A DNA stretch of 64,000 bases from Gordonia sp. ABSL11-1 (lineage in GTDB: Bacteria; Actinomycetota; Actinomycetes; Mycobacteriales; Mycobacteriaceae). How positions within the stretch are numbered: position 1 is the first letter of the stretch; the number at the start of each line of letters is the position of its first letter. The notes below the pieces were generated by a model. That model had not been told where the DNA came from. It worked only from the letters and a program-made list of their open reading frames with translations, and did not search any database. The stretch lies in assembly GCF_030315685.1 (NCBI RefSeq), contig NZ_JASXSI010000013.1, positions 1-64,000 of the forward strand. Direction: 5' to 3'. Below are positions 1-8,593 of the stretch, piece after piece. The position numbers and the translations under genes were made by a program.

Positions 1-651
1 GATGATCTGAAACGCGAAGCTGGTGTGGCGACCACCGCCACCGGGTCGCTGCTGCCGATCGGCGACGTCATTCGACTGGCTGCCGACGCCCAGCAGTATT
101 TGGCGGTCTTCGCCGAGCACACCGCGGTGCCGTTGTATCTGGGGCGGGCCAAACGGTTGGCCTCCGAAGGGCAACGGTTGGCCTCGTTCGCCCGACCCGA
201 CGGCGAGGTGTGCTCAGCGCCTGGCTGTGATCAGCCGGCCACCCAGGTCGAGATGCATCACGCCGCGCTGGACTTCGCCGAGGGCGGCGCGACTGACATC
301 GTCGACCTCACGCCGGCCTGCCCGAAACACAACCGGATGGTCGGGCACCGGGTCGGACAGTTCACCACCGGCGTCTACCGCGACGGCCCCCACACCGGGC
401 GTACCTGGTGGCGGCGCAACAGTTCTCCCGACGCCCCGGCCAATCCCGAACAGATGAATCGACGCCCCGACATCGCCGGGCTCTACGACCACCATCTCGA
501 GCAGACACGCGCCCGCATCCACCCACCACCACAAGCCACGGCCGATCCGCCACCGCAGCGCCCCACGCTGCACCTCACCGAGACGATCCCGCCACCCATC
601 TCGGCAGTAGAAGCACGCCTGGCGCTGCTCCTCGTCACCGGCAGCCACTGA
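1..651 (+). CDS. DUF222/HNH endonuclease-domain protein, 5'-truncated
   Basis: The frame is open to the left edge, so only the C-terminal part is present (216 codons plus stop). It ends with an HNH core: two Cys-x-x-x-Cys/Cys pairs around 'VCSAPGCDQPA' and the 'MHHAALDFAEGG' histidines, then 'ACPKHNRMVG'. This is the usual C-terminus of the actinobacterial 13E12/DUF222 family, whose members carry a putative HNH nuclease. The biological role is unknown. Two more DUF222/HNH genes lie in the window (38.2-39.9 kb and 50.1-51.4 kb). The tail after the HNH core is proline-rich and probably disordered. The family call is firm; nuclease activity is inferred only. Confidence 0.85.
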   Translation, partial: DDLKREAGVATTATGSLLPIGDVIRLAADAQQYLAVFAEHTAVPLYLGRAKRLASEGQRLASFARPDGEVCSAPGCDQPATQVEMHHAALDFAEGGATDIVDLTPACPKHNRMVGHRVGQFTTGVYRDGPHTGRTWWRRNSSPDAPANPEQMNRRPDIAGLYDHHLEQTRARIHPPPQATADPPPQRPTLHLTETIPPPISAVEARLALLLVTGSH

Positions 652-824
652 CCGCAGCCAGGACCTGACGACAAGTCGCCGACCGTGTCCAAAACTTCAC
701 CGAGCGGGCCCACCGCGGGCACACTCGGCGAAAAACCGGGCACAGTCGGCGCATGCTCGGTCGTCGGGGATGTGTGTCGACCGCCGTCGTCGATTGTGTC
801 GGTTTCCTTGGCTGCCAGGGATTC

Positions 825-1364
825 TCACACCCCCGGCGGCAACTCCCCGAATCGGAACACACGGTCGAAGACCTGGACGAACGTCGAGTACACCGGACCG
901 CCCGACGGCGCAGCGTTCGGATCATTCGGGCCCAGCCAGCGGTACTTGACCGTGACGCTGACCGGGGTGGACTGCGTGACCGTCATGTAGGAAGTCGGTC
1001 GGTTCGTGGCACCGAGATACTTGCCCGGCCGGAACAGCAGGACCACCACCGGTGACGACGCCGTGCCGCGCGAGGTGTCGAACGCGGCCCAGAGCAGAGG
1101 AGGGCAGTTCGGGGTGCGATCTATCGACGTCGAACGAAGCACCCACTGAGCCTTCGCGCCTCGAATCGGCGGGCCGACCGCACGGAGTCCGCGTTTCACC
1201 TCCGGCGAGTTCACGTCCAGGCACATCCCACGACCCGCGGTGCCGGCCACTGAATGGTCGGTCGGCGGCGCGGCAGACGTGACCGGAGCTGTGAAACCGA
1301 CGGTGAATACGGCTGCGACGACGGCAATGAGCACTGATGTGAAGCGCAGGCGACGGGTCGACAT
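825..1364 (-). CDS. Secreted LppP/LprE-family protein
   Basis: 179 aa with a Sec signal peptide (Arg-rich start, hydrophobic stretch 9-25, AxA site near 'TSAAPP') and no lipobox cysteine, so it is exported rather than lipid-anchored. The mature part carries the LppP/LprE pattern: 'CPPLLWAAFDTSRGTASSP', then a 'VVLLFRPGKYLG' strand and 'VTVKYRWL'. A strong GAGGAGA ribosome site precedes the ATG. The family is of unknown function and common in mycobacteria and relatives. A second member, with a lipobox, lies at 2595-3203, so two paralogues flank two other exported proteins. Confidence 0.75.
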   Translation of the reverse strand: MSTRRLRFTSVLIAVVAAVFTVGFTAPVTSAAPPTDHSVAGTAGRGMCLDVNSPEVKRGLRAVGPPIRGAKAQWVLRSTSIDRTPNCPPLLWAAFDTSRGTASSPVVVLLFRPGKYLGATNRPTSYMTVTQSTPVSVTVKYRWLGPNDPNAAPSGGPVYSTFVQVFDRVFRFGELPPGV

Positions 1365-1532
1365 GAGTTCTCCTCGTGCATCGAATCCCGACCGTCCGGT
1401 ACAAGCGGGACGCTACCGCACTTGGACCGGGTCACGGGTCATTCGGCCGGACGAATTTGTTAGCTGAGGTAACGAACGCGCGTCCATTCAGATAGACCTG
1501 ATGAGTCTCGTGCATTCGGCGATCGGAGAATC

Positions 1533-2087
1533 ATGAACGGTCACAAGCTAGTCACCGGGATACTCGCCATAGTGATCGGCGTGACGATGATCGCGCTGTG
1601 CGGCACCGGGCCTGCCCAGGCCGCGCCGTTGGTCGACGCGGCCGCTGCCTTACGGTCAGCTGGCGTGCCAGACGACATCGCCGCGCTTGCGGTCACCACG
1701 AAACACTCAGCGGACACCGCCGACACGATCAACATCGCGCACCCCAACGGCGGATTCCCCGGAACACGCGTCGATGCAGTCATCGATCACCGGCGTCAAT
1801 CCGTGACCGTCATCCAGCGAGATCTCAGCTTTGAAAGGTCACGGCTCCAGGTCGGTTGGGTCAACCTGCGCACCGGAGGTGCAGGCGTGAACGGGTTGCC
1901 CAACGCCGTGCCCGGTGTGCTCGACGGACGCTACCCGACAGTGGATCGCACGGGTGTACTGCCGACGGGCGCCGGCCCGGTCGCCCTCATCGTCTACGGC
2001 CGACTTCCTGGCTGGACGGGGTTGATTCCCTTGGCACCAGAGTATTTAGGCTACTTCACCCCCGCACCGGCCTTTGTCACCGTCTGA
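1533..2087 (+). CDS. Secreted protein of unknown function
   Basis: 184 aa. Signal peptide residues 1-30 with a clear hydrophobic core and an AQA-type cleavage site before 'APLVDAAAALR'. The mature protein has no motif I recognise; the central part is beta-rich with 'GWVNLRTGGAG' and ends hydrophobic. GGAG lies about 9 bases upstream of the ATG. It is the first of four co-directional small exported proteins (1533-3771), the next starting 13 bases after its stop, so they may be co-transcribed. Confidence 0.7.
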   Translation: MNGHKLVTGILAIVIGVTMIALCGTGPAQAAPLVDAAAALRSAGVPDDIAALAVTTKHSADTADTINIAHPNGGFPGTRVDAVIDHRRQSVTVIQRDLSFERSRLQVGWVNLRTGGAGVNGLPNAVPGVLDGRYPTVDRTGVLPTGAGPVALIVYGRLPGWTGLIPLAPEYLGYFTPAPAFVTV

Positions 2088-2100
2088 TCGGAGCATCGAG

Positions 2101-2541
2101 ATGCGTCACACGTTCCGCGCCATGGCATTCATCGGCACGTCTGCTGCTGTCGTGGCGGCAGGTTTGTCAGCGGCCGAAGCATCAGCCGCGCCCGTCGTGA
2201 ACTTCCAGGTCGAACAGGTCCTGTTCACGGGTGACCCGTGGCCGGTGAGCTACGAAGCCTTTTCCGCGAGCACTGCGCGTCCGGGCGTGGCCAGAGTGAC
2301 CGTGACCAAGCTGTGCAACAGCTTCAATCGGTCGCTCTGCCTCGACTACACGCGTGGCGCGACAGTCTCATGGTGGAACACGTCCACCGGACGAACCGGC
2401 ACGTCCGTCATTCCCGACGGCGCCGCGCCTGGCTCATCCGTAGAACTGACGACTGGTCCCGGAACGGTGGCCGTGCGGACATCGTCTGCCAGTGCCGCGA
2501 ACACGATCGTCCCTGGTATCGGATGGATGCGTGTCACCTGA
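2101..2541 (+). CDS. Secreted protein of unknown function
   Basis: 146 aa starting at ATG 2101; an earlier in-frame start at 2074 would overlap the upstream gene and add residues before the signal peptide, so it is rejected. Signal peptide 1-32 ends at 'ASAAP'. The mature region has one Cys pair ('KLCNSFNRSLCLDY') and a beta-sandwich-like alternation ending 'GIGWMRVT'; this suggests a small extracellular Ig-like fold, but no family is recognised. Gap to the upstream stop is 13 bases. Confidence 0.65.
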   Translation: MRHTFRAMAFIGTSAAVVAAGLSAAEASAAPVVNFQVEQVLFTGDPWPVSYEAFSASTARPGVARVTVTKLCNSFNRSLCLDYTRGATVSWWNTSTGRTGTSVIPDGAAPGSSVELTTGPGTVAVRTSSASAANTIVPGIGWMRVT

Positions 2542-2594
2542 CCGACACCGGCGAAACACGACAACGACCGACACCACGGGTGCGAGGAGGCCAC

Positions 2595-3203
2595 ATGCGT
2601 GCCGCGACGATCTCCGTGATGGCATCGTGTGTGATCCTCGGCGCCTGCGTTGCCGCATGCGTCCCAGATGATCAACGGGAGCAATCTGCTTCAGTGGCCA
2701 CCAGCACGGTGACCGTGACCGCGTCGCAGTCGTCCGCAGCTGGCACGACCACGGCCGAGACCACCACCGACGCAGGCGGTTCCACGTCATGCTCCACCGA
2801 TGGCCGAGCGGCGATCTCCGCGGCGATGAGACAGATCGCGCCGCCCTTACCTCCGTCAATGACGGAGTCCCACTGGGTCTATGGGGGCAGCACGAACTAC
2901 AACACGTGCAACGAGCTCAGCTACGCCACTCTCGACACTGCTGGTGCCACGGCCTCATCGCCCATGCAGCTGTTGCTCTTTCACCACGGGCGGTTTGTCG
3001 GAACCGGAATCAAGTGCAACGCCGCCTATCAGACGGTGAACGGCGCATCAGAAACCAGTGTCGACGTCACGTACCGGTATCTCAATGACGGCGACATCAG
3101 TGCAAACCCGACGGGCAGCGTCGATGTTGCTTTCCTCTGGGACGGAAGCGAAGTCGTCATGAACGGAGATCTTCCGTACGGCGTAACCCAAGGCAGGTGC
3201 TAG
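2595..3203 (+). CDS. LppP/LprE-family lipoprotein
   Basis: 202 aa from ATG 2595, preceded by GCGAGGAGG; the longer frame from 2238 overlaps the upstream gene and is not used. A lipobox-like 'GACVAAC' (lipidated Cys 17 or 21) is followed by a Ser/Thr-rich linker (about residues 28-65) typical of cell-wall-spanning lipoproteins. The folded part has the LppP/LprE pattern 'SYATLDTAGATASSPMQLL', 'HHGRFVGTG', 'VDVTYRYLNDGD' with conserved Cys residues. Function is unknown; it probably sits on the outer face of the membrane. Paralogue of 825-1364. Confidence 0.75.
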   Translation: MRAATISVMASCVILGACVAACVPDDQREQSASVATSTVTVTASQSSAAGTTTAETTTDAGGSTSCSTDGRAAISAAMRQIAPPLPPSMTESHWVYGGSTNYNTCNELSYATLDTAGATASSPMQLLLFHHGRFVGTGIKCNAAYQTVNGASETSVDVTYRYLNDGDISANPTGSVDVAFLWDGSEVVMNGDLPYGVTQGRC

Positions 3204-3285
3204 CCATAGGACGTAACGTACACATCGGTCACAACGAACACATCTGGACAGCAGTGAATCACCCGGCACTCGGAGGTACTGATAC

Positions 3286-3771
3286 ATGAAGCGATCACCT
3301 GCTCGTCTGCGGTTCGCAACTGCGGTCACCGCGCTCGCACTCGCGGCCGGATCCTTGGTCGGTACAGCGGGTGCGGCGTCGGCGGCACCGGCCTCTGAGC
3401 GGTCGTTCCCGATCAACAACTGCTTCGGTGTCAGCCCGAACATCGTCGATACGCCGTTCATGCCGAGGGGTGTCATCGTCGGCCACTATGACGGCTGGAC
3501 CAATGTGATGGTCACCTATAGCAGCCTGTGGCTCGGTGTCGGCTATGACTCGGTCGCTCGTTTCGACTGGCGCCATCTCGACAACGGCAAGCGGGGCACG
3601 TTCATCTCGTCCACCGCGACCCGCCCACCGAACACCGGCACTCACGGATTCACATGGCCCCGTTACCAGCCGGGCAAAGGACGAGTCGAACTCACACTGA
3701 GTGCGGTCAACCGGAACGCGCTGTGGTCGATCCCGACGAACACGTGCAAGACGGTCATCGTCGTTCCGTGA
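3286..3771 (+). CDS. Secreted protein of unknown function
   Basis: 161 aa with a classic signal peptide (KR start, long Ala-rich core, 'ASAAPAS' cleavage region near residue 33). Two cysteines near the ends of the mature chain ('NNCFGV' and 'TNTCKTV') could form a disulfide. GGAGG lies about 10 bases before the ATG. No recognisable domain. Last of the run of exported proteins; a separate promoter is possible in the 82-base gap upstream. Confidence 0.65.
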   Translation: MKRSPARLRFATAVTALALAAGSLVGTAGAASAAPASERSFPINNCFGVSPNIVDTPFMPRGVIVGHYDGWTNVMVTYSSLWLGVGYDSVARFDWRHLDNGKRGTFISSTATRPPNTGTHGFTWPRYQPGKGRVELTLSAVNRNALWSIPTNTCKTVIVVP

Positions 3772-3879
3772 TCGGAGCGTGTCGGCGCAATTGACCTCTG
3801 AGGAAGAACCTGATAAGACCTCGGTGCCTCTGATCAGCCCACCGAGGACCTGCGTGCGCGGCCCGGCGATACTGGCGTC

Positions 3880-4290
3880 ATGACGACGAACGACGGCCGC
3901 GGGTCGAACGGTATCGAACGCGACAGCATCTATCGAGTGATGATGATCATCCTCGCGCTGGCAGGAATTGTGCAGACCGTGCTGCTGACAGTGATCCCGT
4001 TCGTCGCAGACGTTCCGCAGAACGTCGTGTTCACCACCGCGCTCGGGGCGTTCACCACCCTCGGCTATCTGGTGACGATCGGAGTTGCGGCTCAGCGTCC
4101 GCTGCAGCGGGCACTCATCCGTCGAGTGGCGCTGACCATCATCGGCGTATCCGTGGTGACCACCCTCCTGGTGTACGTGTGGTCCGACAGTGCCGACAAC
4201 GGCAACAACATTCTCATCGCGAGCTCATGCTTCATGGCGCTGATCATCTTCTTCACGACGCTGGCGGGCGTTTCGGCGGCCCGGGAGTAG
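3880..4290 (+). CDS. Small integral membrane protein, four predicted helices
   Basis: 136 aa. Hydrophobic segments near residues 20-42, 50-70, 85-105 and 112-132 predict four transmembrane helices with a short polar N-terminus in the cytoplasm. No catalytic motif is visible and the family is not recognised. The upstream base context offers no strong ribosome site, so the start is likely but not certain. Confidence 0.6.
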   Translation: MTTNDGRGSNGIERDSIYRVMMIILALAGIVQTVLLTVIPFVADVPQNVVFTTALGAFTTLGYLVTIGVAAQRPLQRALIRRVALTIIGVSVVTTLLVYVWSDSADNGNNILIASSCFMALIIFFTTLAGVSAARE

Positions 4291-4382
4291 GTCAGATGAA
4301 TGCCGCGCCACCCGGCGAGGTCATCGGGGTCGAGCTCATCTGACCTGGCAGAATCGCCCTCACCCGAGGAAGGAGGCCGGCA

Positions 4383-4733
4383 ATGGCAGGGCATCGGATC
4401 TTCACGACCAGCTTCGCCAGCATCTACCCGCACTACGTGACGAAAGCGGAGCGGAAAGGCCACACGAAGGAGGAGATCGACCAGGTGATCTCGTGGCTCA
4501 CCGGGTACGACGACGCCGGCCTCGAGAAGGTGCTCGCCGACGAGACCGACCTCGAGACGTTCTTCGCCGAGGCACCCGACTTCAACCCGAACGCCGAACT
4601 CATCACCGGTGTCATCTGCGGCCACCGCATCGAGGACATCGAGGATCCGCTCATGCAGAAGATCCGCTACATGGACAAGCTCGTCGACGAGGTCGCCAGG
4701 GGGAAGAAGATGACGTCGATCCTGCGGGGGTGA
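4383..4733 (+). CDS. DUF2200-family protein
   Basis: 116 aa, preceded by a strong AGGAAGGAGG ribosome site. The sequence 'HRIFTTSFASIYPHYVTKAE' with 'KEEIDQVISWLTGY' and 'FNPNAELITGVICGHRIED' is characteristic of DUF2200, a small cytosolic family widespread in bacteria whose function is not established (distantly discussed with the YhhN/DUF1801 type of small proteins, but I would not infer a role). Standalone gene, converging with the peptidase at 4747. Confidence 0.85.
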   Translation: MAGHRIFTTSFASIYPHYVTKAERKGHTKEEIDQVISWLTGYDDAGLEKVLADETDLETFFAEAPDFNPNAELITGVICGHRIEDIEDPLMQKIRYMDKLVDEVARGKKMTSILRG

Positions 4734-4746
4734 CACGGGAGCCGGC

Positions 4747-6267
4747 TCATCGCCTCGCCGATCTCTCACAGGCGAGATCACGCTCGGGCATCACCCCGTC
4801 GACGAGATACCGGGTGACCGCATCGTCGGCACACAGGTTGGATCCGAGCACGTACCCACCATGACCGCTGCCGTCGATGGTCACCAGTCGGGACCGGTCG
4901 CCGAACTTGTCGTTCAGGAGTTGGCCGCCGCGTAGCGGTGTCACCGGGTCGCGCTGGTTCTGCACGATCAGTACGTTCGACGGCCCGCTGCTGTTCACCG
5001 GGACAGGCGGTTCCGCGTTCTCCCGCTTCCAGAATGCGCAGGGACTGATGTTCGCGCTCGCTGCCCCGAACAGCGGATACCGCTCGCGATCCTCGGCCAC
5101 GCCGCGCCGGTAGACGTCGACATCGGTCGGCCACTGGATGTCGTTGCAGGTGACCGCCAGGAAGACGCTCCAGCCGTTGTCGTTCGGTGACAGGTCGGAT
5201 GTGGTGGGTGGCGGCACATCGGATGTGGGTCGTGGGTTGACGTACGACACCCACGACTCTGCGGCTTTCTCGTAGGAGCCGGAATTGTAGAGCGTGACAA
5301 AGGTACTCAGTCGAAACAGAGCGCCGTCGATGCCGTCGACAGGGTTCTGGTCGAGGTGATCCGCCAGGTGCAGGTAGGTACGACGTACATCATCGGGCGT
5401 CCTGCCGAGATGATACCGGTCGTGCCGAGCGGACACCCACGCAGCGAAATCGGGGAAGGTCTGCTCCATGCCGATCGCATACCGTCGTAGTCCATCACGG
5501 TTGAGGTGGGTGTCGCCCAGGTTGCTGTCGAGCACGATGCGATCTGTGCGGTCGGGGAACAACGATGCATACGCTGCTCCGAGTCCGGAGCCGTACGAGT
5601 AGCCGAGGAAACTGGCGGTGTCCTCCCCGAGCGCCGCACGGATACGGTCGAGATCGCGCGCCATGTTCGCGGTCGTCACGTGGGGCATCACTCCGGATCT
5701 GTCGTGGTCAGCACAGTGCGCGGCAATGTTTCTCGAGAGATCAGCCTGATCGGTGACCGCTGAATCGTCGACAGCGTATGGCGGAATGTTGCCGCGGTAG
5801 TCCTGATCGTTCGTGAAACCGCAACTGATCGGGGACGAATGGCCGACGCCGCGCGTGTCCATGCCGATCAGGTCGTAGGTCTCGCGAACACGCTGCGGGA
5901 GCCCGCGGTCGGCGAGGAACGTCGGCTGATCCAGCCCTGCCCCGCCCGGGCCGCCGGGATTCAGCAGCAGGACGCCGCGTCGCGTGTCGGGGTTCGTGCT
6001 GGCTAGTCGGGAGACTGTCAGGTCGATCTGAGCGCCGTCAGGTTCGTGATAGTCCAGCGGGACCGTCACCGTCGAGCACTCCAATCGGGTCTGTTCTCCC
6101 GAACCCTTCCTGACGTCCTCTGGGCAAGCAGCCCAATGGAGTTCGCGACGGTCTGTCGAGGACTCAGAAGCGTCGGGCGACTGCGGAATCGATGAGCATC
6201 CGGCGACGGCGACGATGCTGCACAGCAGAGCTGCCGACGTCGTGAATCGATGCAGTGATGAGGACAT
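4747..6267 (-). CDS. Tripeptidyl-aminopeptidase-like alpha/beta hydrolase lipoprotein
   Basis: 506 aa. N-terminal lipobox 'VAGC' (Cys 24) predicts a lipid-anchored exported enzyme. The alpha/beta hydrolase core has the oxyanion turn 'LLNPGGPGGAG' (about 101-111), 'GMDTRGVGHS' and the nucleophile elbow 'GYSYG' with Ser 224. The C-terminal TAP-like domain contributes 'NQRDPVTP' (Asp) and 'GSGHGGYV' (His). This domain order is that of the SlpD/SlpE and tripeptidyl aminopeptidase group in Streptomyces and of mycobacterial relatives, which release short peptides from N-termini. Substrate here is unknown. Activity is inferred from an intact triad. Confidence 0.88.
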   Translation of the reverse strand: MSSSLHRFTTSAALLCSIVAVAGCSSIPQSPDASESSTDRRELHWAACPEDVRKGSGEQTRLECSTVTVPLDYHEPDGAQIDLTVSRLASTNPDTRRGVLLLNPGGPGGAGLDQPTFLADRGLPQRVRETYDLIGMDTRGVGHSSPISCGFTNDQDYRGNIPPYAVDDSAVTDQADLSRNIAAHCADHDRSGVMPHVTTANMARDLDRIRAALGEDTASFLGYSYGSGLGAAYASLFPDRTDRIVLDSNLGDTHLNRDGLRRYAIGMEQTFPDFAAWVSARHDRYHLGRTPDDVRRTYLHLADHLDQNPVDGIDGALFRLSTFVTLYNSGSYEKAAESWVSYVNPRPTSDVPPPTTSDLSPNDNGWSVFLAVTCNDIQWPTDVDVYRRGVAEDRERYPLFGAASANISPCAFWKRENAEPPVPVNSSGPSNVLIVQNQRDPVTPLRGGQLLNDKFGDRSRLVTIDGSGHGGYVLGSNLCADDAVTRYLVDGVMPERDLACERSARR

Positions 6268-6305
6268 GACGTTCCTCCGTGTTCGTCAGAGATGTTGTGG
6301 TGCAG

Positions 6306-6959
6306 TCAGTTCGCCGCAGCGTCGAGGAGCCAGTGGTAGCGCAGTCGAAGGGCGCGCTCCATGCTGGCGATGGCAGCTCCGACGCCGAGTGCGATGTTGA
6401 GCCAGACCGGCAACGCGATCGGTGAGACGAAGATGCCGAGGGAGTCGGCGATTGGTGGGATCTGCGAGATCGGTTCCGCGATCTGCAAGGCGAGCAGAGC
6501 GACTCCGATCAGTAGCAGCGTGACGGAGAGGGCGCCGATCGACGAGCTCAGCGCGGGATGTCGGTGCTGCAGCCGGGCGCGGCGTCCTTCGGCTGATCGC
6601 GGATCCGGGCTGAGTTGATGCTCGGCGCCGGTGGTCGTGACGAAGTGGCACCGCTTGAGTCCGAAACCGCTCATGGCGACCTCGATGGTGCCGCCCTCGA
6701 CCGGGAACCGAGCAGGGAGCTTCGACGACGCGTGATGTCGACCGTCGAGGTAGAGGTCGGCGGTGACGTCGCCAGAGCTCTGGTTCTGCCAGTGTCGGAC
6801 GTCGACGGTGTATGTGCGAGAGGGTGCGGTGTCGTCGGGGAGGGGTAGGGACAACAGCGCCCGGCCGGGAAGTTGCCACCACCGGAACGGTTGGAGGCCA
6901 TATCCGTCGCCGGGTTGCACACGCCGTGCCGCTCGTTGTCGCTGCCATTTGCTCAGCAC
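6306..6959 (-). CDS. Membrane protein divergent from a TetR regulator
   Basis: 217 aa from GTG 6959, preceded by GGAGAGGA. The first two thirds are soluble and beta-rich ('GYGLQPFRWWQLPG', 'YTVDVRHWQNQ'); the C-terminal third has two hydrophobic helices (about 145-165 and 180-200). No family recognised. It faces the TetR gene at 7067 across a 107-base spacer containing palindromes, so it is the likely target of that regulator along with TetR itself. Confidence 0.6.
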   Translation of the reverse strand: MLSKWQRQRAARRVQPGDGYGLQPFRWWQLPGRALLSLPLPDDTAPSRTYTVDVRHWQNQSSGDVTADLYLDGRHHASSKLPARFPVEGGTIEVAMSGFGLKRCHFVTTTGAEHQLSPDPRSAEGRRARLQHRHPALSSSIGALSVTLLLIGVALLALQIAEPISQIPPIADSLGIFVSPIALPVWLNIALGVGAAIASMERALRLRYHWLLDAAAN

Positions 6960-7023
6960 GATCGTCGTCCTCTCCTGGGTCCGTCAGCGACTAGCACGCT
7001 GTATTGTTGGCTACGGAACACAC

Positions 7024-7054
7024 GCTAGCACACTGTGCTAGCACGGCGTGCTAG
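7024..7054. promoter_or_regulatory. Double overlapping palindromic operator for the adjacent TetR
   Basis: Two perfect odd palindromes share a half-site: GCTAGCACA-C-TGTGCTAGC (7024-7042) and CTAGCACG-G-CGTGCTAG (7038-7054). Three CTAGCAC-type half-sites therefore lie 14 bases apart, and a fourth isolated half-site CTAGCACG is at 6991-6998. The array sits in the divergent spacer 13-43 bases before the TetR start, as expected for autoregulation and control of the gene at 6306-6959. Binding is inferred. Confidence 0.75.
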
Positions 7055-7066
7055 TGAGAGAGGGAA

Positions 7067-7675
7067 ATGACAAAGGACCAGGTGAAGGCCCTCGACTCAC
7101 GGGCCAAGGTGATCATCGCGGCGTGCGAGATGATCGACGAGGACCCGTCGAGCACATTGAGCGTGCGGGCCGTTGCGTCGCGTGCCGGGGTGAGTATGGG
7201 TTCGCTGCGTCATCACTTTCCGACGCAACGGGCCTTGCGCGATGCCGTGCTGGCGACCATCTACGACGTCGTCGCCGCCAACGATCAGATCATTCATGAC
7301 ACGTCGGTGCCGGCCAGGGATCGACTCGTTCAGTGCTTACGACAGATCTTTGCTCCCGGGGTCGGCGACGAGGCCCGCCGAGCGTGGATCAAAGTGTTCG
7401 ACGCGTTCATCGTGCCGGATCCGACACCCGACATCCGGCGGTCCTACCTGGCAATGGAGGCCGAAGGGCGACGTCGTGTCGAGCACTGGCTCACCGTTCT
7501 GGCGAACGAGGGTGCGCTCCGCGAAGGCGACACGACGGCGCAGGCGCGTTTTCTCTCGACCGTGTGCAACGGGCTGTCGATCGAGCGGGCGCTGCCGGTC
7601 GAGGACTCGATTCTGCACGCCGAGACGGAAACGCTGTATGCGGCGGTGGATTCGGTGGTGAAGAGGTCCGGGTGA
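7067..7675 (+). CDS. TetR-family transcriptional regulator
   Basis: 202 aa. N-terminal helix-turn-helix, residues about 12-60, with 'SVRAVASRAGVSMGSLRHHF' as recognition region, then an alpha-helical ligand-binding domain that resembles the TetR_C family of multidrug/lipid regulators. The gene overlaps its likely operator region and diverges from a membrane protein, so it probably represses both. Ligand unknown. Confidence 0.85.
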   Translation: MTKDQVKALDSRAKVIIAACEMIDEDPSSTLSVRAVASRAGVSMGSLRHHFPTQRALRDAVLATIYDVVAANDQIIHDTSVPARDRLVQCLRQIFAPGVGDEARRAWIKVFDAFIVPDPTPDIRRSYLAMEAEGRRRVEHWLTVLANEGALREGDTTAQARFLSTVCNGLSIERALPVEDSILHAETETLYAAVDSVVKRSG

Positions 7676-7697
7676 CGCCAGGTTCCGAGTCGGCAGA

Positions 7698-8303
7698 TCA
7701 TTCGGAGACCGTTTGTTCGAGCTCCTGGATCTCGGTCATCACGTTGCGCCGGGCCTGCGTCTCCCACAGCTCGCGGCCGACGTCGGTGTGGAAGAGCGTG
7801 TCGTTCTCGAGCAAGCGCCGCAGAACATCCGCGCGGCCGATGCGGAAGTGGGCATCGGGTACGGACTGGTACTCCGCACGAACCTGCTGGCGATACAGGC
7901 CGTACCGGGCGGGTGATTCACCGAGGATCGACAGATCGGCATCACACAGCGCGGCCGCGTTCGCGTCTCCGGGCAGGACGTGGTGTGACGCAGTGACTCT
8001 GACCAGACGTGCGACCTCCTTCGCGAACGGCTGCCCGTCGAGCATCGTCTCCGCGAGTTTTGCAGAGCGACTTTCATTGTCCGGACCGGGGATCTCGTAG
8101 ATGGCGTCGTGAAACCACACGGCCAGTCGCACGGGGACCGCCTCGAACGTAACGCCTGCGCGGCCGAGTTCGCCGAGTGAACTCAGGACCTGCTTCAGGT
8201 GATCCACGGTGTGATAACGCCGTTGGGGCTCGCTCCAACGCGCGAGGAGGTCGTCACGCTGGACTTGGGTGAGTGCGGATTCGGTGAGTACTCCGTCACT
8301 CAT
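7698..8303 (-). CDS. HD-domain metal-dependent phosphohydrolase-like protein
   Basis: 201 aa from ATG 8303; the long frame to 8678 reads through the antisense of another gene. The motif series 'RRYHTVDHL', 'AVWFHDAIYE' (HD pair) and 'ICDADLSILG' matches the predicted metal-dependent HD phosphohydrolases (COG4339). The protein is probably cytosolic. Its start overlaps the stop of 8296-8583 by 8 bases, so it is translated as the last gene of the minus-strand ESX-type cassette, although a functional link is not evident. Confidence 0.8.
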   Translation of the reverse strand: MSDGVLTESALTQVQRDDLLARWSEPQRRYHTVDHLKQVLSSLGELGRAGVTFEAVPVRLAVWFHDAIYEIPGPDNESRSAKLAETMLDGQPFAKEVARLVRVTASHHVLPGDANAAALCDADLSILGESPARYGLYRQQVRAEYQSVPDAHFRIGRADVLRRLLENDTLFHTDVGRELWETQARRNVMTEIQELEQTVSE

Positions 8304-8583
8304 GAAACTGGCCTCTCGGAAGGCGAGGTCTGGCCGTGTCGGGCCATCCGTCCTCAGTGAGCACGATCCACGTGTCTGGCGGAGTTGTGAAGTCCATCCA
8401 CCGCCCATGGCCCAGGTACAAAGAGTAAAGGTGTTCGTCTGGGAAGTTCCCCATCCGGAGATACAGCACCGCTCCATTCGTCGGGCCGCGAAACCATGAC
8501 CTGTCCATAGGATCTGGTGTGAACTGAACCGGTGCTGCGAGGGCGGCTTCGAGGTCGGGAACTGACGTTGCGCGTTTAACCAT
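8296..8583 (-). CDS. Small protein of the ESX cassette, possible immunity protein
   Basis: 95 aa, rich in aromatic residues ('WFRGPTNGAVLYLRMG', 'LYSLYLGHGRWMDF'). No signal peptide or membrane segment, so cytosolic. It lies 10 bases after the LpqN-like gene and overlaps the HD gene by 8 bases. Small acidic/aromatic cytosolic proteins in this position next to ESX effectors are often immunity proteins; that role is inferred from position only. Confidence 0.6.
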   Translation of the reverse strand: MVKRATSVPDLEAALAAPVQFTPDPMDRSWFRGPTNGAVLYLRMGNFPDEHLYSLYLGHGRWMDFTTPPDTWIVLTEDGWPDTARPRLPRGQFHE

Positions 8584-8593
8584 TCGACGTTCC

